From Chloroflexota bacterium (GTDB taxonomy: Bacteria; Chloroflexota; Limnocylindria; Limnocylindrales; CSP1-4): a stretch of DNA of 32,002 nt. Below the pieces are notes generated by a model, which did not search any database, had not been told where the DNA came from, and saw only the letters and a program-made list of their open reading frames with translations. The position numbers and the translations under genes were made by a program. Positions 6,837 through 16,168 of the stretch are shown here, piece by piece. The first letter of the stretch is position 1. Every line of letters starts with the position of its first letter. Location: assembly GCA_003169655.1 (NCBI GenBank), contig PNAZ01000058.1, positions 43,587 through 75,588 of the forward strand. Direction: 5' to 3'.

Positions 6837-8870
6837 TCAGCGGCGCACTGCGTTCGCCGGCACACCGACGGCGGTGCTCGAGTTGAGGCGATCGACGATC
6901 GTCTTGAAATCCACGGTCGACCGCCGCGAGGGGACGCTCCGGATGAGCCGTTCGTGGAGCAGCCCCGTGGACAGAACGCCGACGAGAGCCATGTTGTCGG
7001 TATTCGAAAACTGCTTGCCGGCCGGCCAGTCCTGGACCTTGCGCCAGAGCTGGCCGACTGCCGCCGGGTTGAAGACCCCCGCCTCGCTCACGGCGCTCTC
7101 GCTGATCACCTCAGCGACCCAGTCGACCGGGTTCGGCCCAGTGAATGACAATGCGTCCGGCGCCCGGAAGGGCTGCTTGGAGCGACGAATGATGTCGGCC
7201 GGCACGAGCCCTGCCGCCGCGCGCTTGAGGATGTGCTTCTCGTCCAGCCCGCGGAGCTTGAACGCTGGCGACAGGGAGTTCGCCAACGCCACGACGTTGA
7301 TGTCCAGGAACGGGAACCTGCCCTCGACCGAGTGGGCCATCAGCATCCGGTCGCCCTGCGATGAGAGCAGGTAGCCCGACAGCAGGGTGCGCACCTCGAG
7401 GTACTGGTCCTGGGCCAGGAACGACCAGGACTCGAAGGCCGGCGGGAGTGAGGCGAGCAGGCGCCCGACGACGTCGACCTGGGCTGCCCGTTCGTGCACC
7501 TCGGCGACGAACAGGCGCTGGAGGGCGGCCGCTGATTGCCAGCGGATCTGGTGGGCAAACCCGGCCTCGGCCCACGTGGCCCGATCGCGCCCGAAGAACT
7601 CCCGGGCCATCGCCTGCTGGGCCGTGGGCGACCGGGCGAGGTACGGGTAGAGCCGTTCGAGCAATCGCGGCCGAAGCTTCGATCCGGGTTGCCGGCCCCA
7701 GAACCGGCGCACCTTGCCTTCGCGGAAGATGTCGTAGCCCGCGAACATCTCGTCGGCGCCCTCGCCGGTGAGGACGACCTTGATGCCGGTCTCGTGGACC
7801 AGTCGCGACAGCAGGAAGAGCGGTGCTGCTGCCGTGCGCAGGAGCGGGCGCTCGGCGTGGGCGACCACGTCGGGAAAGACATCGGCGATATCCCGACGGC
7901 TGACCGTGATCTCGTGATGGTCGCTTTCGATGAGCGCGGCCACCGATCGTTGGAACGCTGTCTCGTCGTACTCGGCATCTTCGAACCGGATCGAGAACGT
8001 GTTGAACTTGTCGCCCTTGACCCGCCGCCCGAGCGCTGCGACGAGCGAGCTGTCAAGCCCGCCCGAGAGGTACGACCCGACAGGCACGTCGGCGCGCAGC
8101 ATCCGCAGCCGGACTGCGTCCTCGAGCGCGGAGCGGACTCGCTCGGCCGCACCCTCGATCGACTCCTGCGATGCTGCCTGTGGCGCGGGATAGCTCGGCG
8201 TCCAGTAGGCCCGGTCCGTGGTCGTCTCCCGAGAGATCGTCCGAACGTGACCCGGCTCGAGCTCGGTGATCCCTTCGAAGACCGCCTGCGGGGCGACGCT
8301 GGTCCAGAAGGTGAATGTCTCGGCCAGGCCGACCGGGTCGAGCCGGCGCGGGATCGAAGGGTCGCCGGCGAAGATCGCCTTGACCTCGCTCGCGAACCAC
8401 AGCCGCCCGCCGTGGGTGCACAGGAACAGGGGTCGAACGCCCAGCCGGTCACGGGCCAGGACGAGCGTGGCCGTATCCGAGTTCCAGAGTGCCAGGGCAA
8501 ACTGGCCGTTGAACCGGGCAAAGGCGTCGTCCGCCCATTGCTCGTAGGCGTGGACGATGACTTCGGTGTCGCTGGCGGTCCGGAACTGATGCCCCAGCTG
8601 GACGAGCTCCGCCCGAAGCTCGACGTAGTTGTAGATCTCGCCGTTGAACACGATCCACAGCGAGCCCGATTCGTTGCATATCGGCTGCTGGCCCGTCGCC
8701 AGGTCGATGATCGAGAGGCGGGCCATGGCCAGTCCCGCGGTCCGATCGCGATACAGGCCGAACTCATCCGGCCCGCGATGGCGGATCGCAGCGATCATCG
8801 CCGTCAGGTCTTCACGCGTCGGTGGGCCAACCCCATCGCCCAACGCGATCGACCCTGCAATTCCGCACAC
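6837..8870 (-). CDS. Glutamine-hydrolysing asparagine synthase-type amidotransferase (AsnB family)
   Basis: 677 residues, slightly longer than housekeeping AsnB. The sequence starts MCGIAGSIALG, with Cys2 as the class II glutaminase nucleophile after removal of Met1. The glutaminase half also shows RHRGPDEFG, LSIIDLATGQQPICN, FNGEIYNYVELR and SDTEVIVHAYEQW. The synthetase half has the ATP pyrophosphatase loop SYLSGGLDSSLVAALG and GEGADEMFAGYDIFREGK, then VEGRFPFLD and RSKQPFRAPDA. AsnB-like enzymes inside polysaccharide loci often amidate a uronic acid or an acyl substituent rather than making asparagine; that is the more likely role here but is inference. It lies two bases downstream of the methyltransferase stop and 54 bases upstream of the sugar transferase start. 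Confidence 0.93.
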   Translation of the reverse strand: MCGIAGSIALGDGVGPPTREDLTAMIAAIRHRGPDEFGLYRDRTAGLAMARLSIIDLATGQQPICNESGSLWIVFNGEIYNYVELRAELVQLGHQFRTASDTEVIVHAYEQWADDAFARFNGQFALALWNSDTATLVLARDRLGVRPLFLCTHGGRLWFASEVKAIFAGDPSIPRRLDPVGLAETFTFWTSVAPQAVFEGITELEPGHVRTISRETTTDRAYWTPSYPAPQAASQESIEGAAERVRSALEDAVRLRMLRADVPVGSYLSGGLDSSLVAALGRRVKGDKFNTFSIRFEDAEYDETAFQRSVAALIESDHHEITVSRRDIADVFPDVVAHAERPLLRTAAAPLFLLSRLVHETGIKVVLTGEGADEMFAGYDIFREGKVRRFWGRQPGSKLRPRLLERLYPYLARSPTAQQAMAREFFGRDRATWAEAGFAHQIRWQSAAALQRLFVAEVHERAAQVDVVGRLLASLPPAFESWSFLAQDQYLEVRTLLSGYLLSSQGDRMLMAHSVEGRFPFLDINVVALANSLSPAFKLRGLDEKHILKRAAAGLVPADIIRRSKQPFRAPDALSFTGPNPVDWVAEVISESAVSEAGVFNPAAVGQLWRKVQDWPAGKQFSNTDNMALVGVLSTGLLHERLIRSVPSRRSTVDFKTIVDRLNSSTAVGVPANAVRR

Positions 8871-8872
8871 AG

Positions 8873-9547
8873 CTAGTCTTCCGAGCCAGCGTCGGCGATC
8901 GCCGGTCGTTCCACGCCGGCCGCCGGTCGGCGTTCAAAGATGAAGACCCAGCGGATTCCGAGGAGGCGTCCGAGCGATCCGTCCGCGGCCCGAAGGACCG
9001 CGCCCGGCAGCTGGCTGTAGAGCACGGATGGCAGGATCTGGTGCCGGAATCGATGGACGAGGTCAAACCCCGCCCGGTCGGCGATCCGAAGATGGTCCCG
9101 GGCTCGGCTCCAGTGCTCACCCCACAGGTTTGGCAGGATAAAGATGAACCGGCCACCTGCTGGCAGGGCCGCATGGACGGATTCGTAGGTCTCCTCGACG
9201 AGCTCGAGGTCAGGCGTGATCAGGACCGAGATCGACTGGGCCAGGACGTTCGTGTAGTGCCGATCGATGCCACTCACCAGGTCGGTGGCATCCATGATCC
9301 TGGCCTGGAGTCCCCGCGACAGCATGAAGTCCACGAGGAAGGGCTGGACGTCGGACGGGGTCACATCCAGTCCCCTCGCAGCCAGGAGCTCGGAGAGCTG
9401 GCCGCAGCCGGCGCCGATTTCGAGGATCGGACCCGGCCGGAAGTAGGGCACCAGGGTCGGGATGAATAGCGCGTCCTTGGCGCGTTGACGCCGCGTCGTC
9501 GCAAGCATCGTCGGTAGTACGCCGGGAACGTAGTGAAATTCGGTCAT
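8873..9547 (-). CDS. Class I SAM-dependent methyltransferase
   Basis: 224 residues from ATG at 9547. The Rossmann motif I is ILEIGAGCGQLSELLAARG, followed by the acidic motif II VTPSDVQPFLVDFM and the DATDL block. Later motifs are LELVEETYESVHAALPAGGR with FIFILPNLWGEHWSRARDH. The acceptor is unknown; the context suggests sugar or lipid-linked intermediate O- or N-methylation. It lies in the minus-strand polysaccharide operon, between the acyltransferase (26-bp gap) and AsnB (2-bp gap). Confidence 0.85.
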   Translation of the reverse strand: MTEFHYVPGVLPTMLATTRRQRAKDALFIPTLVPYFRPGPILEIGAGCGQLSELLAARGLDVTPSDVQPFLVDFMLSRGLQARIMDATDLVSGIDRHYTNVLAQSISVLITPDLELVEETYESVHAALPAGGRFIFILPNLWGEHWSRARDHLRIADRAGFDLVHRFRHQILPSVLYSQLPGAVLRAADGSLGRLLGIRWVFIFERRPAAGVERPAIADAGSED

Positions 9548-9573
9548 CTGCCAGTGCCAGCCTATCTGCCCGG

Positions 9574-10701
9574 TTAGAGGTTCACAGGTCCGTCGCCATC
9601 GCCCCGATTGAGGTAGAACCTGGTCAGGTTGCTTCCTAACGGTCCCAATCGCTCGGCTAGGCTGGGTGATGCCGCGAATAGAAAGTTCGACGGCCCGCTC
9701 AGAAAGCCATTCCGCTTGAGCGCGGCACCGAGCGGCCGGAAGGTCTGGTTGGTCACGATCAGGTCGACGCCCTGGTGCTGCAGCCGGTCGACCGCCGCCT
9801 TGACAAGGGCGGCCTCATAGCCAGGCACAGCGAGCAGGTCGACAATCGAACCAAGTTTGAGATCACCGAAGTACTTGTCGTCGCTCCGCTGGGTGGCCAG
9901 GCAGACTGCCCAGCCGCACGGTCGACCTTCATCCTCGATCGCGACCCTGAGGAATGGGCTGCCCTTTGAATCGTACAACTGAGCCAACAGTGCCCCGTCC
10001 CGGACGGCACCGAACGCGAAGGTACCCCGGGCGGCTCCCCAGACGGAATCTGCGCAGCCTTCAAACGAGCTCACCTCGTTCACCACAACTCTCGTCCGCT
10101 GACGGGTCAGGCCCGCTCGATAGCGTTGCAGCCCCCGGATGCCGAGGGCGCCGAGCCCGCTCGCTGCGGCCACATCCGCGGCGATGCGCCGGGACTTCGA
10201 GGTCCGAAGAGGTCCAACCTGGCGGAGGAACCGGGCGGGATGCTCCACCCGGAAGTGGAACGGGACAGTGGCAAATTGGAATCGGGCGCCCTTCAGCAGG
10301 CGCGCAATCGCATGGTCGTAGCCACCAATCCCAAGACCATAGATCAACGGTTGGCCGCCAAGTGCGTGGCGGAGCAGCCGCGGCCCGATCAATGCGAAGC
10401 GCTTGTCGATCGTCCCCTCGGACAGCGCCTGCTGGAAGAAGCCGATCGAGGTGACAACGTCATTGATCATGAACTCCTGGTGCTTGAGCGTGTACCCGCC
10501 ATGCACTCCCTGGCCATCGACGGCCAGGAACAGCTCCTCGTGGATGCCCGCGCCCGGGACCCGTGCGGAGCCGACATTGGTTTCTCGGAGCAGGCTGCGC
10601 ATCCCGAACGCGACGGTGACACCAGCGGCATGCAATCGAGCATTGAAGGCCTGGACCGCCGGAATGTGCGTGGCTTCGTAGGGGACAATCTCGAGGGTCA
10701 T
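9574..10701 (-). CDS. GNAT-fold N-acyltransferase
   Basis: 375 residues from ATG at 10701. The N-terminal half (MTLEIVPYEATHIPAVQAF) reads like a GNAT domain, with HEELFLAVDGQGVHGGYTLK, ALIGPRLLRHALGG and LIYGLGIGGYDHAIARLLKG. A second GNAT-like half ends in AALVKAAVDRLQHQGVDLIV and LGAALKRNGFLSGPSN. The double-GNAT layout resembles FemAB-type or acyl-ACP/acyl-CoA N-acyltransferases found in surface polysaccharide loci. It may acylate the amino group made by the DegT enzyme, perhaps with the group carried by the ACP of the divergent cassette, which is inference. It has a 15-bp gap to the deacetylase-like gene upstream. Confidence 0.72.
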   Translation of the reverse strand: MTLEIVPYEATHIPAVQAFNARLHAAGVTVAFGMRSLLRETNVGSARVPGAGIHEELFLAVDGQGVHGGYTLKHQEFMINDVVTSIGFFQQALSEGTIDKRFALIGPRLLRHALGGQPLIYGLGIGGYDHAIARLLKGARFQFATVPFHFRVEHPARFLRQVGPLRTSKSRRIAADVAAASGLGALGIRGLQRYRAGLTRQRTRVVVNEVSSFEGCADSVWGAARGTFAFGAVRDGALLAQLYDSKGSPFLRVAIEDEGRPCGWAVCLATQRSDDKYFGDLKLGSIVDLLAVPGYEAALVKAAVDRLQHQGVDLIVTNQTFRPLGAALKRNGFLSGPSNFLFAASPSLAERLGPLGSNLTRFYLNRGDGDGPVNL

Positions 10702-10716
10702 CGTGGTGCGCCGCCG

Positions 10717-11691
10717 CTAGCTCGGACCGATGGTGAGCTTGCTCATCAGCCAGCGCCGTTCGAGGCCTTGACGCTGCCGGTCTGAGATCACGGTCGGCCC
10801 CCGCTGTTGGGCCAGGAAGTCGAGCAGTGTGGTGACCGGCACGAACCAACCGTTCTTGCCGGCCAGGCGCTCCATAAGCGACTGGAAGCGCGGATTGATG
10901 TGGCCGTCGTCGTTGAAGCCCGAAGCGAAGTGGGTGTACATGATCGAAGCCCCGCCGCGAGCCTCCAGGCGGTCCATGTTCGCCTCCGTGAGGCAGCGAT
11001 TGAAGGCCTCCACGTTCCGTCCCTCGGACGACGCAAACCAGTGGTTCACGTAGGGCCGCTCGGGGTCGTGGTAGGGCATCATGGGGCAGGCCGCGAGCGT
11101 GTCAAGTTCCTTGAAGGTGAAGTTCCGAACGTAGCGCACCTTCTCCTTGCAGATATCGCCCCAAAACAACGGATCCCCTTCGCAGTGGCCCCGGAATCGC
11201 CCGTTGCCCCTGAAACGGGTGAGGAGGTTGTAGGCCAGGCGATTGATTCCTGTCACGCGGTCGGCCCCCCAATAGATCGACTCGCCGCAGGCCAGGTGAT
11301 TGGCCATCGAGAGCGGGTAGTGGCCATACAAGTCATTGAACCGTTCGATCGCCGCGATCACCCGTTCACGCGGTGAGGTTACGAACGTGGCGCCGTGGTA
11401 GCCGATCTCAAAGCCCTTGGCCTGGAGGCCCAGGGTCCAGGCCAGGTATTCCGGGTCTGCGCAGGTCGACCCGCTGAAGTCCGGCGACCCCTCCCCCCTC
11501 AGAGGCCAGACCGATTTCGTTGTGCGCAACCCAAGGCCGTCGAGGACGTCGTAGACCGGCCTGACCAGCTCGAGCGTAGCGCTGTCGGTGTCATCGAAGA
11601 TCGTGAAGGCGAAGTCTCTGCCATCCGGCCACTGGATCCGCGGACGCTCTGCCGCGGACGAGCCAATCCCAACCCGACCAGCCGATCTCAC
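10717..11691 (-). CDS. Polysaccharide deacetylase-like protein (NodB-fold)
   Basis: 324 residues from the GTG at 11691. The open frame extends to a start at 11892, but that would overlap the flippase gene by 62 bases and the extra residues look non-coding (Arg/Gly/Ser-rich), so I choose the inner start; it has no strong ribosome binding site. Residues with deacetylase character are FAFTIFDDTDSATLELV (DD motif near the first beta strand), GFEIGYHGATF (His motif) and MYTHFASGFND near the C-terminus. NodB-fold enzymes remove acetyl groups from amino sugars with a bound metal. The gene sits inside the polysaccharide operon, so a role in repeat-unit tailoring is likely. Family assignment is moderate because the metal-binding HxxxH motif is not obvious. 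Confidence 0.68.
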   Translation of the reverse strand: MRSAGRVGIGSSAAERPRIQWPDGRDFAFTIFDDTDSATLELVRPVYDVLDGLGLRTTKSVWPLRGEGSPDFSGSTCADPEYLAWTLGLQAKGFEIGYHGATFVTSPRERVIAAIERFNDLYGHYPLSMANHLACGESIYWGADRVTGINRLAYNLLTRFRGNGRFRGHCEGDPLFWGDICKEKVRYVRNFTFKELDTLAACPMMPYHDPERPYVNHWFASSEGRNVEAFNRCLTEANMDRLEARGGASIMYTHFASGFNDDGHINPRFQSLMERLAGKNGWFVPVTTLLDFLAQQRGPTVISDRQRQGLERRWLMSKLTIGPS

Positions 11692-11830
11692 CGGATCATC
11701 GAGCCTCGTGGGCAGAGCCGAGCCGGAGGTCGTCCGGCCCCGTCGAGATCGACGGCAATGTGTGCTACTCCCTCTCCCTCGTCCGGCATCATCCCATGTC
11801 TGGAGCTGCTCGGGCACCCTCCGATCCGGT

Positions 11831-13147
11831 TCATTCGGGACGCCAGGCCCGCGACCGATGGCTCGTGATCGCACGCCACGATGTGAGGCCATAGGCGATG
11901 TAGGTCAGGCAGCCCGCCACGCTGAAGATGGCGACGGCGAGCACCGGCGACGCATGGATCATGACGGAGATGAAGGCGGCGGTCCCTACGAAAACGAGTC
12001 GCAGAACCTCGCGCACGAGATGGAGGTCCTGGCGCTCGAGCACGTCGAGCGTGCCGCCCGTCGGGCTCGTCACGAGCTGGAGGTAGAACATCGGGGCCAG
12101 GATGGCCACGTACAGTCCTGCGTCGCGCCAGGCCTCGCCGAAGATGAGCCCGGCAAGGATCGGCGCGAGGATCGCCAGCAGCAGGAATGGGCCCGCAGCC
12201 AGGAGGGCGAGGACCCGGGTGGTCCTTCCGAACATGACCCGCATCTCCGACGGCTGCTCACGAGCGAGCCGCGCGGTTTCCGCCACGAAGACTTGCGAGA
12301 CTGCCGCGGCCACGAGCGTTACCGGCAAGGCGCCGATTCGGACGGCCAGGGCGAACTGCCCGCCCACGGCCGCACCGTAGATTCCCACGAGCAGCAGCAG
12401 TGGCGCCTGCTCGCCGAGCGTGTTCATCAGGGCTGATCCACTCGAAAAGATCGGGAATCTTTGGTACCGCCGGGCGGCGTACCTGATGCCTGCCCAGGTG
12501 ACGGCTCGAAATGCCGGTGCGTGGGTGCGCCAGGCAACCCGGGCAAGTCGGATGAATCCGGCCTGGTTGCCGGCGACTGAGCCGAGGAGCATGCCGACCG
12601 GGCCAAGGCGGATCACCCCAAGGGCGACCTGGACCACGACGAGCGTGGCGCTCTGGGTCAAGCGGTTGATCCCGATATCGGTGAACCGCTTGGTCCTGAT
12701 CGCCCAGCCCGTGAGGGCCAGCACGATCCCGGCCCCGAGTTGACCGACGGCAATCAGGACGGCCCACTGGGCGACCGTCGGAGCTCCGAGCAGGGTCAGG
12801 AGCCAGGGGCCCCAAAGCCACAGGGCAACGGCGGCGATCAGGCTCGTGCCGATCGCGACGAGGAGGCATAGACCAAGGACGTTCGCCGCGGCGACGTCGG
12901 ATTCAGGGAGGGGGATTGCCCATTCGTAGCGCAGGCAGGTGACCACGATGAGGACCGACAGGACCGAGTTCGCCACCGAGTACGAGCCGACGTCAGACGG
13001 TGTATAGAGCCTGGTGATGATCGGCGCGCTGATCACGACGATGGCCTGGCCGATCGTCGCCGCACCGACGAGGGTCACGACCCCCTGCTTGAGCTCGCCT
13101 TGGGGCAGCATGCGGCGCCAGAGGTCAGGGATCCGCATGAACGGCAT
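11831..13147 (-). CDS. Wzx-type oligosaccharide flippase (MOP superfamily)
   Basis: 438 residues from ATG at 13147. The sequence is dominated by hydrophobic segments (about 12), starting with LKQGVVTLVGAATIGQAIVV, IITRLYTPSDVGSYSVANSV and YEWAIPLPESDVAAANVLGL. The TRLYTPSDVGxYS block is typical of polysaccharide biosynthesis flippases of the Wzx/RfbX type. The protein would move the undecaprenyl-linked repeat unit to the outer face of the membrane. It is the first gene of the minus-strand operon and diverges from the AMP-ligase cassette; the 197-bp gap between the start codons probably holds both promoters. Confidence 0.9.
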   Translation of the reverse strand: MPFMRIPDLWRRMLPQGELKQGVVTLVGAATIGQAIVVISAPIITRLYTPSDVGSYSVANSVLSVLIVVTCLRYEWAIPLPESDVAAANVLGLCLLVAIGTSLIAAVALWLWGPWLLTLLGAPTVAQWAVLIAVGQLGAGIVLALTGWAIRTKRFTDIGINRLTQSATLVVVQVALGVIRLGPVGMLLGSVAGNQAGFIRLARVAWRTHAPAFRAVTWAGIRYAARRYQRFPIFSSGSALMNTLGEQAPLLLLVGIYGAAVGGQFALAVRIGALPVTLVAAAVSQVFVAETARLAREQPSEMRVMFGRTTRVLALLAAGPFLLLAILAPILAGLIFGEAWRDAGLYVAILAPMFYLQLVTSPTGGTLDVLERQDLHLVREVLRLVFVGTAAFISVMIHASPVLAVAIFSVAGCLTYIAYGLTSWRAITSHRSRAWRPE

Positions 13148-13344
13148 TGTGGCGCACGGTGGCAGGCACCGCGAACCATTACGAAAGGGCTGGCAAGCGG
13201 CCGACTCTCAGGTATCTTGTGCCACCGCTGCCACGACTGGGATCGTAGGGCGGCCGTTTGGCGTCGACTATGCTGTCAGTTCGATTGACTCGTGCGGAGG
13301 GCGACCTCAGGGTTGCCGCGGCCGCGCTGACTTCGAGGGCGGGA
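13148..13344. promoter_or_regulatory. Divergent intergenic region between the flippase and the acyl-ligase cassette
   Basis: About 197 bases lie between two head-to-head start codons, so promoters for both operons should be here. I see no convincing match to a consensus promoter and no strong palindrome. Open frames cross the region, but the ligase family alignment begins only at residue 1 of the ATG at 13345. Confidence 0.4.
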
Positions 13345-14868
13345 ATGCTGTTACAGGACGACTTTGAAGGCTGGGTTGAGCGTGACGCCGACCGGCTGGC
13401 GCTCGTGTGCGGCCCGGAACGCTATACGTATGGCGACGTTCACGGGCTGGCCCAGGCCGTCGCAGCGACGCTCCGGGAGGGAGGCATCGTGCGCGGCGAC
13501 CGGGTCGCGCTCTTTCTCGACAACGGCGTGGAGCTGGTCGCCGGGGTGCTGGCCAGCCTGACCCTTGGAGCCGTGTTCATGCCGATCAATCCATCGACGA
13601 AGGAGGACAAGCTCGGCTACATGCTCAGGGACGCCCGGGCGAGCGCACTATTGACCCACGATTCGCTCCGTTCGGTTTGGGATCCAGCGGTCACGTCGAG
13701 CCCGAGCGTGCGATCTGTGCTCGTCGCGGGCCAGGCTGAATGGCCGAGCGGTAACCAGCCGGCGATCCTGCCCTGGCCTCGCGATGGAGTCGCTGCGGCC
13801 GCACCGGACACGATTGACCAGGACCTGGCTGCGATCATCTACACGTCGGGCTCGACCGGCCTGCCCAAGGGCGTCATGCTCAGCCACCTCAACATGGTCA
13901 GCGCGGCTCGATCAGTCAGCACCTACCTGGGGCTGCGCGGCACTGACGTCATCATGTGCGCGTTGCCACTGTCCTTCGACTACGGGCTGTACCAGGTCTT
14001 GATGGCGTTCCGGCTGGGCGCCTGCGTGGTGCTTGAACGCAACTTCTCGTTCCCGGTTGAAGTGCTCAATTCGATGGTCAGGCAGCAGGTGACCGTCTTT
14101 CCCGGCGTCCCGACGATGTTCTCGATGCTGATGGCCTACGGCAACCTGACCACGTACGATCTCGCCTCCCTACGCATGATCACCAACACGGCGGCGGCCC
14201 TCTCGGAGACCCACATCCGCCGCTTGCGCGAGCTCTTTCCGCAGGCCCAGCTGTTCTCCATGTACGGCCTGACCGAGTGCAAACGGGTGACCTACCTGCC
14301 GCCCGAGCAGCTTGACATCCGGCCGACCAGCGTGGGCCGAGGGATGCCCAACGAGGAGGTCTGGCTGGTGGACGACGAGGGGCGACGCCTGCCCAACGGC
14401 GCCACCGGTGAGCTGGTGATCCGGGGCAGCAACGTGATGCGCGGCTACTGGGAAAAGCCCGAGGAGACAGCTGCCCGCCTGAAGCCGGGTCCAATCCCGG
14501 GCGAGATGGTCCTCTACTCTGGTGATCTCTTCCGTACCGACTCCGACGGATGGCTGTATTTTGTGGCGCGTCGCGATGACATCATCAAGAGTCGCGGCGA
14601 GAAGGTTAGCCCTCGGGAAGTGGAGAACGCGATCTCCTCCCTCGAAGGTGTGTATGAGGTGGCGGTGATCGGTATCCCGGACGACGTGCTGGGACAGGCA
14701 ATCAAGGCGTTTGTCACCCTCACGCCCGGCGCACAGCTCACCGAGCGCGAGGTGATCCGCCATTGCCTGGCGCACCTGGAGAGCTTCATGGCGCCGAAAT
14801 ACGTCGAGTTTGTCGAGTCCCTGCCCAAGACCGGGACCGGCAAGATCAAGAAGACCGGCCTCGCCTGA
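13345..14868 (+). CDS. AMP-forming acyl ligase (ANL superfamily), probably loads the adjacent ACP
   Basis: 507 residues from ATG at 13345, preceded by AGGGCGGGA. The frame is open up to 13258 (TTG), but similarity to the family begins at MLLQDDFEGWVERDADRLAL. Motifs: IIYTSGSTGLPKGVMLSH (P-loop), SMYGLTECKRV (A5), YSGDLFRTDSDGWLYFVAR (A7), RDDIIKSRGEKVSPREVENA (A8) and the C-terminal PKTGTGKIKK with the catalytic Lys. The family adenylates a carboxylate and transfers it to a thiol, CoA or the phosphopantetheine of a carrier protein. The ACP gene begins 30 bp after the stop, which makes loading of that ACP the best inference. The acid substrate is unknown. Confidence 0.9.
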   Translation: MLLQDDFEGWVERDADRLALVCGPERYTYGDVHGLAQAVAATLREGGIVRGDRVALFLDNGVELVAGVLASLTLGAVFMPINPSTKEDKLGYMLRDARASALLTHDSLRSVWDPAVTSSPSVRSVLVAGQAEWPSGNQPAILPWPRDGVAAAAPDTIDQDLAAIIYTSGSTGLPKGVMLSHLNMVSAARSVSTYLGLRGTDVIMCALPLSFDYGLYQVLMAFRLGACVVLERNFSFPVEVLNSMVRQQVTVFPGVPTMFSMLMAYGNLTTYDLASLRMITNTAAALSETHIRRLRELFPQAQLFSMYGLTECKRVTYLPPEQLDIRPTSVGRGMPNEEVWLVDDEGRRLPNGATGELVIRGSNVMRGYWEKPEETAARLKPGPIPGEMVLYSGDLFRTDSDGWLYFVARRDDIIKSRGEKVSPREVENAISSLEGVYEVAVIGIPDDVLGQAIKAFVTLTPGAQLTEREVIRHCLAHLESFMAPKYVEFVESLPKTGTGKIKKTGLA

Positions 14869-14898
14869 GCGGGGGACCTGCGGAGGAATCAACGGCGA

Positions 14899-15150
14899 AT
14901 GCGGGACTACAAAGCCGATCTGCGCAAGTTCATCGACGACAACTACATCATTGGCCTCAACGGGCCTGCCTTCGCGGATGCCGACTCATTCATGGATCGG
15001 CGGATCATCGACTCCACGGGATTCCTGGAGCTGGTCATGTTCCTCGAGGAGACGTGGGGCGTCGTCGTCGCCGATGACGAGATGGTCCCCGAGAACCTCG
15101 ATAGCCTCGACCAGCTTCAGGCCTACCTGACCAGCAAGCTCGGCGCGTGA
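14899..15150 (+). CDS. Acyl carrier protein
   Basis: 83 residues, ATG at 14899 with GGAGG about ten bases upstream. It has the short acidic four-helix carrier-protein pattern, with the phosphopantetheine attachment Ser in IIDSTGFLELVMFLEE. The DST variant differs from the DSL of fatty acid ACPs and is common in carrier proteins of secondary or polysaccharide loci. The gene overlaps the next gene by four bases (GTGA). It presumably carries the acyl group activated by the ligase at 13345-14868. A phosphopantetheinyl transferase is not encoded in the window and would come from elsewhere. Confidence 0.92.
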   Translation: MRDYKADLRKFIDDNYIIGLNGPAFADADSFMDRRIIDSTGFLELVMFLEETWGVVVADDEMVPENLDSLDQLQAYLTSKLGA

Positions 15151-16166
15151 GCGGCGCGTCCGAACGGATGGCGATGCCCGCAGCCGCGCCCCTGGAGCCG
15201 CAGGTCCTCGAGCTGGACGTCGCCGCCGAGGTCGAGCGCATCTGCGCCTGGATGGTGCAGGAAGTCTCTTCAACGCTGCACCGGCGAGGGGTCGTTGTCG
15301 CCATGTCGGGCGGAGTGGACAGCTCGGTCTGCGCCGCACTCGCGGTGCGGGCCCTTGGCCCCCGGAAGGTCTACGGGCTGCTGCTCCCCGAACGGGATTC
15401 CAAGACGGCCAGCTCCGACCTCGGTCGGGAGGTCGCCGAGTACCTGGGCATGTCTTACGAGCTGATCGACATCTCGCCGACGCTCCAGGCAATTGGCTGC
15501 TACCGCCTGCGCGACGACGCAATCCGGGTGGTGTTCCCGGACTACGCCGAGGATTGGAAATGCAAGGTCGCGATCGCCGGCGGCGCGACAGGCGGGATCA
15601 ACTTCTTCAAGCTGATCGTCGAGGCACCAGACGGTCGCCGGCAGGAGGCGCGTTTACCCCTCCGTGAATACCTCCAGGTCGTGGCCGCAACAAGCTTCAA
15701 GCAGCGGGTCCGCAAGACCCTCGAGTACTACCACGCTGACCGCCTGAACTTTGCGGTCATCGGCACGCCTAACCGCCTGGAATACGACCAGGGATTCTTC
15801 GTCAAGAATGGTGATGGCGCTGCCGACCTGAAGCCCATCGCACATCTGTTCAAGACGCAGGTCTATGCCCTGGCGAACTACCTCGGCTTGCCCGCGGACG
15901 TGTGCGCCGCCCTGCCGACCACTGACACCTACAGCCTGGTCCAGGGCCAGGAGGAGTTCTACTTCGCTCTCCCGTACGACCAGATGGACCTTGCCCTGTG
16001 GGCCCACAACCACGGCCGATCGGCGAGCGAGCTTGCTGTCGCATTGGGGATGACCGAGGAGCACGCTCAGATCGTCTTCACCGACATCGAGGCCAAGCGG
16101 CGAACGACCCACTACCAGCACGCGCGCCCGCTGCTGGTTGAACCAGTGACCGAAGTCAACAGCTGA
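15147..16166 (+). CDS. NAD synthase-like ammonia-dependent ATP-pyrophosphatase (NadE family)
   Basis: 339 residues from GTG at 15147, overlapping the ACP stop. Visible: VVVAMSGGVDSSVCAAL (PP-loop, SGGxDSS), GLLLPERDS and the second half typical of NadE, GTPNRLEYDQGFFVKNGDGA, DLKPIAHLFKTQVYALA and LGLPADVCAALPTTD. NadE converts deamido-NAD to NAD with ammonia. Its placement in an ACP/ligase operon argues against a housekeeping role. I infer that it may amidate a carboxylate, perhaps on the acyl chain carried by the ACP, but a relocated NAD synthase cannot be excluded. It has no glutaminase domain, so it would use free ammonia or ammonia made by a partner; AsnB is encoded nearby on the other strand. 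Confidence 0.85.
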   Translation: MSGASERMAMPAAAPLEPQVLELDVAAEVERICAWMVQEVSSTLHRRGVVVAMSGGVDSSVCAALAVRALGPRKVYGLLLPERDSKTASSDLGREVAEYLGMSYELIDISPTLQAIGCYRLRDDAIRVVFPDYAEDWKCKVAIAGGATGGINFFKLIVEAPDGRRQEARLPLREYLQVVAATSFKQRVRKTLEYYHADRLNFAVIGTPNRLEYDQGFFVKNGDGAADLKPIAHLFKTQVYALANYLGLPADVCAALPTTDTYSLVQGQEEFYFALPYDQMDLALWAHNHGRSASELAVALGMTEEHAQIVFTDIEAKRRTTHYQHARPLLVEPVTEVNS

Positions 16167-16168
16167 GC

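Noticed and set aside
7340-8767. 475-codon minus-strand frame inside asnB
   Set aside because: Ser/Arg-rich composition typical of an out-of-frame shadow; the AsnB frame carries all motifs.
11692-11892. Longer N-terminus of the deacetylase-like protein
   Set aside because: It would overlap the flippase gene by 62 bases and the added residues have no family similarity in their composition.
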